From Rhizobiales bacterium TMED168 (GTDB lineage Bacteria > Pseudomonadota > Alphaproteobacteria > MED-G09): 6,875 nt of DNA. The position numbers were made by a program, and so were the translations under genes. The stretch is from assembly GCA_002170885.2 (NCBI GenBank), contig NHHR02000008.1, forward strand, positions 25,613-32,487, given 5' to 3'. The notes beneath the pieces are model-generated. The model saw only the letters and a list, made by a program, of their open reading frames with translations, searched no databases and was not told the DNA's origin. Positions 1 through 6,847 of this stretch are shown piece by piece (position 1 is the first letter of the stretch; each line of letters starts with the position of its first letter).

Positions 1-1
1 G

Positions 2-700
2 TATGGTGGAACATTAACAAATTGGAAAACAATCTCTAATACAATCAAAAGACTAAGAAACATTGAGGAACTTTTGGAAAATGAAGACTTATCAGGTCTC
101 ACAAAAAAAGAACTTCTGAAGTTAAACAGAGAAAAAGAAAAGTTGGATATTTCAATTGGCGGTATTAAGGATATGGGAGGATTACCTGACTTAATATTTG
201 TACTTGATACTGTTAAAGAACAAATAGCTATCGAAGAAGCTACTAAGCTAAATATTCCAATTGCAGCTATTATTGACTCTAATAGTAATCCAGATGGAAT
301 AACTTTTCCGATACCAGGTAATGATGACTCAACAAAAGCAATTTCTCTTTTTTGCGATTTAATTTCCAAAGCTGCACTTGATGGAATTGCTAAATCTCAA
401 AGCGATAATAAAATAGAAAATGAGTCAAATACTAAAGTTACGAAAAAGAAATCTCAAAAAGGCAAAGAAGAGGATATTGAGGTAAAAGACCTTATCGATA
501 AGAAAGAAGAAATTGACAAAAATAAAACTTCAGATTTGCTTGCCGGTGATGAAAAGACTGAAGGATTAAGTGATCAAGAGTCCTCTGAAGAAAAAAAAGA
601 AATATCTGTTAAAGATGATTCTATTGTCAAAGATAATAAGAAAAAAGATGATTCCTCAACAGAAGAGACTCCGAAAAAGTCTGAAGAAAAAAAGAAATAA
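2..700 (+). CDS. rpsB: 30S ribosomal protein S2, C-terminal part (5' end outside window)
   Basis: Protein S2 of the small ribosomal subunit, needed for late 30S assembly and for S1 binding. The reading frame is open from base 2, so the gene enters from the left edge. By comparison with E. coli S2 about 97 N-terminal residues are missing; an in-frame TTG at 74 is internal, not the start. Visible S2 signatures (numbered from the first residue in the window) are GGTLTNWKT at 2-10, the LTKKE segment at 33-37, [11 protein letters not shown] at 53-63, and the segment around IDSNSNPDG and IPGNDD at 91-109. The S2 core ends near residue 130. It is followed by about 100 residues rich in Lys, Glu, Asp and Ser with no hydrophobic core, predicted disordered. 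E. coli S2 (241 aa) has no such tail; extended S2 C-termini are, from memory, seen in Alphaproteobacteria. The whole protein would be about 330 aa. tsf follows after 28 bp, the usual rpsB-tsf pairing. The promoter and any S2 autoregulatory leader lie outside. Confidence 0.97.
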   Translation, partial: YGGTLTNWKTISNTIKRLRNIEELLENEDLSGLTKKELLKLNREKEKLDISIGGIKDMGGLPDLIFVLDTVKEQIAIEEATKLNIPIAAIIDSNSNPDGITFPIPGNDDSTKAISLFCDLISKAALDGIAKSQSDNKIENESNTKVTKKKSQKGKEEDIEVKDLIDKKEEIDKNKTSDLLAGDEKTEGLSDQESSEEKKEISVKDDSIVKDNKKKDDSSTEETPKKSEEKKK

Positions 701-711
701 ATAATTTATTT
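695..711 (+). repeat. AT-only inverted repeat spanning the rpsB stop codon
   Basis: AAATAAAT (695-702) and ATTTATTT (704-711) are perfect inverted copies with one base between them. As RNA this could fold into a 7-bp A-U stem with a 3-nt loop, extendable by one G-U and one A-U pair. It covers the rpsB stop codon (698-700) and ends just before the tsf ribosome binding site. The stem has no G-C pair and only two further T residues follow, so it is a weak structure. E. coli has a partial terminator between rpsB and tsf; equivalence here is only a guess, and chance is quite possible in DNA this AT-rich. Confidence 0.3.
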
Positions 712-728
712 TTGCTAGGAGATATTAA

Positions 729-1646
729 ATGACTAATATTACTGCATCATTAGTTAAAGAGCTTAGGGATAAAACTGGGGCTGGCATGATGGATTGTAAA
801 AATGCTTTAAATGAAAATAATGGTGATATAGAAAATTCAATTGATTGGCTTAGAACAAAAGGACTTGCAAAGGCTGCAAAAAAATCAGGCAGAACAGCAT
901 CAGAGGGATTGATAGCTATTTCTTCATCAAATAAATATACTTCAATTATAGAAGTAAATTCAGAGACAGATTTTGTTGCCAGAAATGAAACCTTTCAAGA
1001 AGTTGCAAAAGAAATATCTACCTTGAGTTTATTATCAGAAGATATTGAAAGTTTAAATAACGAAATTATTGAAGAAAAAGATATTTCTGTTCAGGACTAT
1101 GTAACTGAAATGATTTCTTCAATAGGTGAAAATATTAACTTGAGAAGAATGAAAAGATTTAGTTCATCTGACTCTTTTATTGCTTCATATATCCATGGTC
1201 AAGTATCAGAGGGTTTAGGTAAAATAGGTGTTCTTGTTGATCTAAAATCAAGCTTAAATGAGGATTTATTAAGTGACATTGGTAAAAAGATAGCAATGCA
1301 TATTGCTGCAACAAATCCAATATCAATTGGAATTGATGATATCCCCGCCGATATACTTAAAAGAGAAAAGAATATTCTTATTGAAGAGGCTAGAGACTCT
1401 GGAAAACCCGAGGAAATTATTGAAAAAATGATAGAAGGAAGATTAAAAAAATTCTATCAAGAAAGTGTTTTACTTGAACAGACTTTTGTTATTGATGGTG
1501 AAAATAAAATATCAGAAATTTTAAATTCTTTTGATAATCCAATAAAGCTAAATAGTTTTGTAAGGTTTGAATTAGGTGAAGGAATAGAAAAATCTGATGA
1601 AAATGATTTCGCTAGTGAGGTAGATTCTATGATTTCTGGTAATTAA
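729..1646 (+). CDS. tsf: Elongation factor Ts
   Basis: Guanine nucleotide exchange factor that releases GDP from EF-Tu and so regenerates EF-Tu-GTP for translation in the cytoplasm. The 305-aa product has the N-terminal UBA-like domain with the EF-Ts signature LRDKTGAGMMDCKNAL at 12-27. The second signature, EVNSETDFVARN at 75-86, contains the Asp81-Phe82 pair that in E. coli EF-Ts (Asp80-Phe81) intrudes near the Mg site of EF-Tu. Both dimerisation/core subdomains appear present, with a conserved MHIAATNP segment and a C-terminal segment around GKPEEIIEKMIEGRLKKF. Length is normal for the family. The start ATG is supported by AGGAG at 717-721, 7 nt upstream. It follows rpsB by 28 bp and is probably co-transcribed. 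A 61-bp spacer separates it from pyrH. Nothing is truncated or unusual. Confidence 0.98.
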   Translation: MTNITASLVKELRDKTGAGMMDCKNALNENNGDIENSIDWLRTKGLAKAAKKSGRTASEGLIAISSSNKYTSIIEVNSETDFVARNETFQEVAKEISTLSLLSEDIESLNNEIIEEKDISVQDYVTEMISSIGENINLRRMKRFSSSDSFIASYIHGQVSEGLGKIGVLVDLKSSLNEDLLSDIGKKIAMHIAATNPISIGIDDIPADILKREKNILIEEARDSGKPEEIIEKMIEGRLKKFYQESVLLEQTFVIDGENKISEILNSFDNPIKLNSFVRFELGEGIEKSDENDFASEVDSMISGN

Positions 1647-1707
1647 CAGTTTTCTATAGAATTTTTTCGCTTAGCATTATAAATTTCGTCATAATTTTGG
1701 AGTAGCA

Positions 1708-2424
1708 ATGACTAATACTAGTTATAAAAGAATTCTTTTAAAAATATCCGGTGAGTCATTAATGGGTGAAGATGCATATGGTATAGATGTAGGAACTGTT
1801 GATAGAATAGCCTCGGAGTTATCACAAGCTTGCAATTTAGGAATTCAACTATGTCTAGTTATTGGCGGAGGAAACATTTTTAGAGGTCTTGCTGGATCTG
1901 CTAAAGGAATGGATAGAACTAGTGCTGATTATATGGGAATGCTTGCTACTGTAATGAATGCTCTAGCTATGCAAAATTCACTTGAAAGAATTGGTGTACA
2001 AACAAGAGTTCAATCAGCAATAACTATGACCTCAGTTTGTGAGCCTTATACCAGAAGAAGAGCAATACGGCATATGGAAAAAGAAAGGGTAGTGATTTTT
2101 GCTGCTGGAACTGGAAATCCATACTTTACTACCGATACTGCTGCAGCCCTGAGGGCAAGTGAGATGGCATGTGAAGCTTTATTTAAGGGTACTAAAGTTG
2201 ATGGTGTTTATAATAAGGACCCCCAAAAATTTGATGATGCAGAAAAGTATAAAACTATTTCATTTCAAGATGTCTTAACAAAAAATTTAAAAGTTTTAGA
2301 TGCATCAGCAATTTCTTTGGCTAGAGATAATGATATTCCTGTAATAGTTTTTTCCATTAATGAAAAAGATGCTTTCTTAAAAGTTTTAAATGGTGATAAT
2401 GAGTCTTCAACTATAATCAATTAA
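1708..2424 (+). CDS. pyrH: Uridylate (UMP) kinase
   Basis: Bacterial UMP kinase of the amino acid kinase family: ATP + UMP gives ADP + UDP, feeding UTP and CTP synthesis. It is normally a hexamer, activated by GTP and inhibited by UTP. The 238-aa length is typical. Visible motifs are the phosphate-binding KISGESLMG at 12-20, GGGNIFRG at 53-60, the [16 protein letters not shown] helix at 74-89, the UMP-binding region [17 protein letters not shown] at 134-150, the nucleotide-binding [11 protein letters not shown] at 162-172, and [11 protein letters not shown] at 198-208. The ATG start has GGAG at 1699-1702, 5 nt upstream. It lies between tsf and frr as in most Proteobacteria; the frr start codon is 15 bp beyond its stop. 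The 61-bp gap before it is the one place in the window with room for an internal promoter, but no convincing hexamer pair is visible. Confidence 0.98.
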   Translation: MTNTSYKRILLKISGESLMGEDAYGIDVGTVDRIASELSQACNLGIQLCLVIGGGNIFRGLAGSAKGMDRTSADYMGMLATVMNALAMQNSLERIGVQTRVQSAITMTSVCEPYTRRRAIRHMEKERVVIFAAGTGNPYFTTDTAAALRASEMACEALFKGTKVDGVYNKDPQKFDDAEKYKTISFQDVLTKNLKVLDASAISLARDNDIPVIVFSINEKDAFLKVLNGDNESSTIIN

Positions 2425-2429
2425 TTATT

Positions 2430-2434
2430 GAGGA
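2430..2434 (+). promoter_or_regulatory. Shine-Dalgarno site that fixes the frr TTG start
   Basis: GAGGA is complementary to the 16S rRNA 3' end and ends 5 nt before the TTG at 2440. No such site precedes the in-frame TTG at 2428, whose own codon overlaps this motif. The site therefore favours initiation at 2440. Confidence 0.65.
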
Positions 2435-2439
2435 AAAAA

Positions 2440-3000
2440 TTGACAGAAATACTTAATTTAGATGACTTAAAAAGGAGAATGGAAGGCGCGCTAAACGCTT
2501 TTTCTCAAGACTTAGCTGGCTTACGTACTGGAAGAGCATCCGCTAATATGATTGATCAAATTACTGTAGATGCATATGGTTCAAAGATGCCAATTGAACA
2601 AGTAGGTACTATTTCTATTCCAGAACCAAGAACAATTTCTATCCAAGTATGGGATAAAGGGCTAGTTATTTCAGTTGAAAAGTCTATTCAAGAATCAGGA
2701 TTAGGTTTAAATCCTCAAACAGATGGTCAACTAGTAAGAATACCTGTTCCTGAACTAAATGAAGAAAGAAGACAAGAATTAATCAAGATTGCAGGAAAAT
2801 ACTCTGAGCAATCTAGGGTATCAATTAGAAATATCAGAAGGGATGGCATGGATATCATTAAAGCAATGGAAAAAAATTCCGAAATCGGAAAAGATGAGAG
2901 TGTTTCACTTTCTTCAAATGTACAAGACCTAACTGATGATTATATAAAAAAAATTGACAAAACTTTGTTAAATAAAGAACAAGAAATTAAACAAGTTTAA
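2440..3000 (+). CDS. frr: Ribosome recycling factor (probable TTG start)
   Basis: RRF works with EF-G to split the post-termination ribosome after a stop codon. From TTG at 2440 the product is 186 aa, matching the 185-186 aa usual for the family. Alphaproteobacterial RRFs begin with a short leader followed by a DLNDLKRRM-like motif; here LDDLKRRM follows six residues after the initiator. An alternative in-frame TTG at 2428 would add four residues but lacks an upstream ribosome site, and the first ATG (2479) would remove the conserved first helix. Family marks are LAGLRTGRAS at 25-34, VDAYGSKMPIEQVGTISIPE at 43-62, GLGLNPQTDGQ at 87-97, RIPVPELNEERR at 100-111, and the RNIRRDGMD segment at 130-138 (the conserved arginine, E. 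coli Arg132, is here Arg133). It starts 15 bp after pyrH and ends 2 bp before uppS. An exact start needs experimental support. Confidence 0.96.
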   Translation: MTEILNLDDLKRRMEGALNAFSQDLAGLRTGRASANMIDQITVDAYGSKMPIEQVGTISIPEPRTISIQVWDKGLVISVEKSIQESGLGLNPQTDGQLVRIPVPELNEERRQELIKIAGKYSEQSRVSIRNIRRDGMDIIKAMEKNSEIGKDESVSLSSNVQDLTDDYIKKIDKTLLNKEQEIKQV

Positions 3001-3002
3001 AG

Positions 3003-3749
3003 ATGAACTTTTCTTTACAAAGGAAAAATAACCTTTCTCATCTAGCAATTATCATGGATGGAAATGGTAGGTGGTCAGAAAATAAAGGATTGCCTAGAGA
3101 AAACGGTCATAAGGAAGGTGTAAAATCCTTAAGAAATCTATTAAATTATATAGAAGATTTTAAAATACCATATTTAACAGTTTTTAGCTTTTCAACCGAT
3201 AACTGGAAAAGACCAAAATCAGAAATATCAAATTTAATGAATTTACTGAGAAAATTTATACAAACAGATTTAACTGAATTGCATAAAAAAAATGTTAAAA
3301 TTAGAATTATTGGTAATAGAACTGGCATACCTAATGATATTATAAATCTAATAAATTCTTCAGAGGAATTAACAAGAAATAATAATGGTCTTTATTTACA
3401 AATTGCTTTTAATTATAGCGGAAGAGACGAATTGGTTAATGCTTTAAAAAAAATTGGTTTAGCTGTTAAATCTGGGGATATTGACCCATCCCATATCAAT
3501 GAAGAAATTATAAATAGTAATTTATTTACTGCAGGTTTTCCTGAGCCAGATTTATTAATTAGAACTGGATCTGAAAAAAGGATTTCAAACTTTCTTCTAT
3601 GGCAATTAGCCTACACAGAAATATTTTTCGATGATACATTGTGGCCCGACTTTAAAAAAGATAACCTAATATTAGCTATAAATGATTTTAAAAATAGATA
3701 TAGAAGATTTGGAAGTATTAATAGGGATATAAAAAATGAATCTACCTGA
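3003..3749 (+). CDS. uppS: Undecaprenyl diphosphate synthase (cis-prenyltransferase)
   Basis: Condenses eight IPP units onto farnesyl diphosphate to give C55 undecaprenyl diphosphate, precursor of the lipid carrier for peptidoglycan and other surface polymers. The 248-aa product carries the cis-prenyltransferase regions in order: AIIMDGNGRW at 15-24 with catalytic Asp19, GHKEGV at 35-40, the flexible substrate loop FSFSTDNWKRP at 61-71, NYSGRDELVNA at 138-147, and RTGSEKRISNFLLWQLAYTE at 187-206. The IPP-binding Arg187, Arg193 and Ser195 and metal-linked Glu206 align with E. coli Arg194, Arg200, Ser202 and Glu213. One departure is Asp66 where E. coli has Glu73 in the loop. The ATG lies 2 bp after the frr stop and I see no clear Shine-Dalgarno sequence, suggesting translational coupling. 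The 3' end overlaps cdsA by 14 bp. Chain length (C55) is inferred from family and context. Confidence 0.97.
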   Translation: MNFSLQRKNNLSHLAIIMDGNGRWSENKGLPRENGHKEGVKSLRNLLNYIEDFKIPYLTVFSFSTDNWKRPKSEISNLMNLLRKFIQTDLTELHKKNVKIRIIGNRTGIPNDIINLINSSEELTRNNNGLYLQIAFNYSGRDELVNALKKIGLAVKSGDIDPSHINEEIINSNLFTAGFPEPDLLIRTGSEKRISNFLLWQLAYTEIFFDDTLWPDFKKDNLILAINDFKNRYRRFGSINRDIKNEST

Positions 3750-4548
3750 TGATCTTAGGATAAGATTTTTATCTTCTGTTGTCCTTTTATCTATTGTTAT
3801 TTTTTCAATAGTAAAAGGTAACTTATATTTTACTTATTTTTTAATTGGGGCGTCTTTATTTATGATTTTTGAGTGGATGAGGCTTATTTCTAAGCAATAT
3901 TGGATTTTAAGGGGCCTTATAGCATCATTTGGGCTAGTATTAATTTTATTATTAGACTCTATTGGCTCCTTAAGTGTAATTATATTTTTTCTTACCTTTT
4001 TACTTCTTATAATTTTTTCAAAATTGAGTGATAACAATTATAAAATGTCTTCTTTTGGATTTATTTATATTTCTTTGTCAATTATTTCTATTGAATGGTT
4101 AAGAAGCTCTAATGATGGATTACTATCTTTAACTATTATATTATCGACTATTTTTATAAGTGATATTTCTGCATATTTTTTTGGAAATATTTTAGGCGGC
4201 CCAAAGTTATTTAAAATTATCTCTCCCAATAAAACTCTTTCTGGTTTTATTTCTTCTATATTATTTGGAACAATGTGGTTTTTTTTAATTACATTAAATT
4301 TTTCAAGTTCATATAGTATAAAAAACCTCTATCTTGGTTTTGGTATTATCCTTTTATCAATAACCGGGGATTTGTTTGTTTCATTTTTAAAAAGAAAAGC
4401 AAAAATTAAAGATACAGGTATTTTTATTCCTGGCCATGGAGGTTTTCTAGATAGAGCTGATAGTATTCTACCAATTTTTTTCTTAATGCCATTATATTCA
4501 ATTCTTTCTAATACTCTTGAAAATCCGTCTTTGATTTTAATAGGTTGA
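3736..4548 (+). CDS. cdsA: Phosphatidate cytidylyltransferase (CDP-diacylglycerol synthase)
   Basis: Integral inner-membrane enzyme: CTP + phosphatidic acid gives CDP-diacylglycerol + diphosphate, the branch-point precursor of phosphatidylglycerol, cardiolipin and phosphatidylethanolamine. The 270-aa protein is mostly hydrophobic with roughly seven to eight membrane segments by eye. The C-terminal half has the family hallmarks: SDISAYFFG at 142-150, GGPKLFKIISPNKTLSG at 154-170, and the CDS signature running from Ser216 to Asp242 (SFLKRK, then KD at 225-226, then PGHGGFLDRAD at 232-242) that holds the catalytic, metal-binding acidic residues. The ATG start lies inside the end of uppS (14-bp overlap) with an AGGGA-like site at 3723-3727. 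The overlap implies coupled translation with uppS. The extreme N-terminus (DDLRIRFLSS) matches the usual short cytoplasmic lead into the first membrane helix. Confidence 0.97.
   Translation: MNLPDDLRIRFLSSVVLLSIVIFSIVKGNLYFTYFLIGASLFMIFEWMRLISKQYWILRGLIASFGLVLILLLDSIGSLSVIIFFLTFLLLIIFSKLSDNNYKMSSFGFIYISLSIISIEWLRSSNDGLLSLTIILSTIFISDISAYFFGNILGGPKLFKIISPNKTLSGFISSILFGTMWFFLITLNFSSSYSIKNLYLGFGIILLSITGDLFVSFLKRKAKIKDTGIFIPGHGGFLDRADSILPIFFLMPLYSILSNTLENPSLILIG
4542..4544 (+). promoter_or_regulatory. Short Shine-Dalgarno core for dxr inside the end of cdsA
   Basis: AGG within ATAGGTTGATC lies 6 nt before the ATG at 4551. An in-frame TTG at 4545 directly abuts this AGG, too close to use it, so the site favours the ATG. 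The match is short, and coupling to cdsA termination (stop at 4546-4548) probably matters as much. Confidence 0.4.
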
Positions 4549-4550
4549 TC

Positions 4551-5723
4551 ATGAAGAGATCTATTTCAATATTTGGCGCAACTGGTTCTGTTGGAACAAG
4601 TACTTTAAATTTAATGAGACAAAAAAAGGACATGTTTGAAGTAATAGCAATAACTTGTAATGATAATATTGAAGGAATATCAAAACTAGCAAGTGAATTT
4701 AATCCAAAAATAGTAGCAATTAATAACAAAAAAAAACTGAGTGACCTAAAAAATAATGTTTCATCTGATATAAAATGTTTGGGAGGTCAAGAAGGAGTTA
4801 TTGAAGCAGCTAGTTATAAAGCTGATATTTCTATTGCCTCAATAGTTGGTATAGCTGGATTAAGACCCCTTATTGAGTCAATTAAAAGTTCACAAATAAT
4901 TGCCCTTGCAAATAAAGAATGTGTTGTTTCAGCTGGATCTCTAATTAAAAACTTATCTGATAATAATAATTGTAAAATAATTCCTATTGATAGTGAGCAT
5001 AATGCAATATTTCAAATTTTAGATGGTAAATCTATAAAAGACGTTAATAAAATTTATTTAACTGCCTCTGGTGGGCCTTTCTACAATTTTTCAAAAAAAG
5101 ATTTAAAACATATTAAACCTCAAGAGGCAATAAAACATCCAGTTTGGAAGATGGGTAAGAAAATATCTGTAGACTCTGCAACACTTATGAATAAAGGTTT
5201 AGAGATTATTGAAGCTCATCATTTATTCGAAATTCCATCTAAAGATATAGAGGTCATAATCCATAAACAATCTATAATTCATGGTCTAGTTTCTATGAAA
5301 AATGGATCTTTATTTGGATATTTTGGAAAACCGAGTATGTTAAACCCTATTGACCATGCTATATCTTGGCCTAATATAAAAGAAAATAATATTGATCCAA
5401 TATCAATAAAAGACTTAAATAATTTGAGAGTAGATTTAGTTGATGAAGCAAATTATAAATCTTTATACCTATCTCGTATAGCTCTTGAAAAGGGTGGTTT
5501 TTATCCAGTTTTCCTTAATGCCGCCAATGAAATTGCTGTGGATGCTTTTCTAAAGAATAAAATACAATATTTAGATATTTTAGAAATCGTTGAGAAAGTT
5601 ATAGAGGATATTGGACATTGTGAGAATAAATCATTAGAAACAATATCAGATATAGATGATATCTTTTTTGCTGATAACGAAGCTAGAAAAAAGACGTTAG
5701 AAAAATTAGAGGTGGGATTTTAA
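4551..5723 (+). CDS. dxr: 1-deoxy-D-xylulose 5-phosphate reductoisomerase
   Basis: First committed enzyme of the MEP isoprenoid pathway: DXP + NADPH gives 2-C-methyl-D-erythritol 4-phosphate; target of fosmidomycin. From ATG 4551 the product is 390 aa, normal for the family. Motifs are the NADPH-binding GATGSVGTSTL at 9-19, LANKE at 119-123, metal-binding Asp147-Ser148-Glu149 and Glu218, SGGPF at 173-177, HPVWKMG at 196-202, and SVDSATLMNKGLE at 206-218 with substrate-binding Ser209, Asn214 and Lys215. His244 and Met263 match E. coli His257 and Met276. The catalytic loop is somewhat divergent: HKQS replaces the common HPQS, and PSMLNPI (261-267) replaces the common PDMRTPI. All catalytic residues I can place are present, so activity is expected. 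An A9 run at 4728-4736 encodes lysines in a poorly conserved stretch. It supplies precursors for UppS encoded just upstream. An in-frame TTG at 4545 is a less likely start. Confidence 0.97.
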   Translation: MKRSISIFGATGSVGTSTLNLMRQKKDMFEVIAITCNDNIEGISKLASEFNPKIVAINNKKKLSDLKNNVSSDIKCLGGQEGVIEAASYKADISIASIVGIAGLRPLIESIKSSQIIALANKECVVSAGSLIKNLSDNNNCKIIPIDSEHNAIFQILDGKSIKDVNKIYLTASGGPFYNFSKKDLKHIKPQEAIKHPVWKMGKKISVDSATLMNKGLEIIEAHHLFEIPSKDIEVIIHKQSIIHGLVSMKNGSLFGYFGKPSMLNPIDHAISWPNIKENNIDPISIKDLNNLRVDLVDEANYKSLYLSRIALEKGGFYPVFLNAANEIAVDAFLKNKIQYLDILEIVEKVIEDIGHCENKSLETISDIDDIFFADNEARKKTLEKLEVGF

Positions 5724-5725
5724 AA

Positions 5726-6847
5726 ATGGAATTATTATTAAATTTGATTAGTTATATTCCTTACTTTTTTCAATATGTTTTTGCATTTGCAATTTTAATT
5801 ACTGTAGTAGTTTTTGTTCATGAGATGGGTCACTATTTAGTTGGAAAATGGTGTGGTATTGGTGTAGAAACATTTTCTATTGGTATGGGTAAACAAATTT
5901 GGGGAAGATATGATAAGTCAGGTACCCTTTGGAGAGTTGCTTTATTTCCTGTAGGCGGTTATGTAAAATTTAAAGGTGATGAAGATTTATCAGGAAAAAG
6001 AGATAAAGAAGTATCAATAGAAGATAGTTCTAATTTCCACACAAAGTCAGTTTGGCAAAAAGTTGCAACAACCGCAGCAGGTCCTATATTTAACTTTATT
6101 TTAGCCATAATAGTTTTTGCAATGATCTTTATTTATAGAGGAGAAACAATAGTTGAACCTCTTGTAGGAGAGGTTATAGAAAATTCAGCGGCAAGCAATT
6201 CTGGTATTGAAAGAGGTGATCTAATAACCTCTATTAATGATAATGATATCAACTCTTTTAACGATATAAGAAATTATATTATGGAAAACCCAAGTGAAAA
6301 TTTAAAAGTTAGAATTTTAAGAAATGGCTTTGATTTATCTCTTAATGTTAAGCCAATCATAGTTACTCAAAAAGATCGATTTGGTAATGAATATAGTATT
6401 GGTAGAATAGGTATTATTGCTGAACAAGATCCATCTTTTCATAAATTAAAAGAATATAATATTTTTTCAGGGCTAATTAGAGGAACACAAGAAACTTTTT
6501 CATTAATTTCAAAAATACTAAACTATCTTGGTCAGCTAATTATAGGAAGAGAATCGGTTGATCAAATGGGTGGGCCTATCAAGATTATACAGGTTTCGGG
6601 ACAAGTTGCTGAGTATGGTTTTATACCTTTATTAGGTCTAATAGCTGCAATTTCTGTTAATCTTGGAGTAATAAATTTACTTCCTATACCCGTTCTTGAT
6701 GGAGGCCATCTTTTATTTTATACATATGAGATTATTTTTGGAAAACCTATCAACCCTAAAGTTCAAGAATATGGAATGCAGATAGGTGTAAGTTTGTTAA
6801 TTGCTCTTATGATTTTTGTTACGATTCTTGATATAAGTCGTTTATAA
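5726..6847 (+). CDS. rseP: RIP metalloprotease RseP (site-2 protease family)
   Basis: Inner-membrane zinc protease of the M50 family that cuts transmembrane segments, classically anti-sigma factor RseA after DegS cleavage, and remnant signal peptides. The 373-aa product shows the first membrane helix with HEMGH at 32-36 (zinc ligands His32 and His36, catalytic Glu33), FPVGGYVKFKGD at 74-85, a second helix beginning TAAGPIFNF at 116-124, and one periplasmic PDZ domain at about 145-210 (GIERGDLITSIN). The third and fourth helices follow, with NLLPIPVLDGG at 317-327, where Asp325 is the third zinc ligand. E. coli RseP (450 aa) has two PDZ domains; here only one is apparent, as in many shorter homologues. 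The start lies 2 bp after dxr with an AGAGGTG site at 5708-5714. bamA usually follows in this cluster. No RseA or sigma-E gene is in the window, so the substrate is unknown. Confidence 0.96.
   Translation: MELLLNLISYIPYFFQYVFAFAILITVVVFVHEMGHYLVGKWCGIGVETFSIGMGKQIWGRYDKSGTLWRVALFPVGGYVKFKGDEDLSGKRDKEVSIEDSSNFHTKSVWQKVATTAAGPIFNFILAIIVFAMIFIYRGETIVEPLVGEVIENSAASNSGIERGDLITSINDNDINSFNDIRNYIMENPSENLKVRILRNGFDLSLNVKPIIVTQKDRFGNEYSIGRIGIIAEQDPSFHKLKEYNIFSGLIRGTQETFSLISKILNYLGQLIIGRESVDQMGGPIKIIQVSGQVAEYGFIPLLGLIAAISVNLGVINLLPIPVLDGGHLLFYTYEIIFGKPINPKVQEYGMQIGVSLLIALMIFVTILDISRL

Noticed and set aside
74..76. TTG as the start of a separate short lysine-rich protein
   Set aside because: The same frame is open back to base 2 and encodes the S2 motif GGTLTNWKT, so this is internal to rpsB.
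1652..1667. Palindrome TTCTATAGAA plus T run as a terminator after tsf
   Set aside because: With a minimal 4-nt loop the stem is only 3 bp and has one G-C pair, too weak for an intrinsic terminator.
3146..3328. Minus-strand 60-codon open frame within uppS
   Set aside because: It lies wholly inside a strongly supported gene, resembles no family I know, and such frames arise readily opposite AT-rich coding DNA.
3834..4037. Minus-strand 67-codon open frame within cdsA
   Set aside because: Antisense shadow of a membrane-protein gene; no independent start signal or recognisable motif.
4508..4729. Minus-strand 73-codon open frame across the cdsA-dxr junction
   Set aside because: Antisense to the conserved dxr N-terminus including its NADPH-binding motif; no evidence of its own coding.
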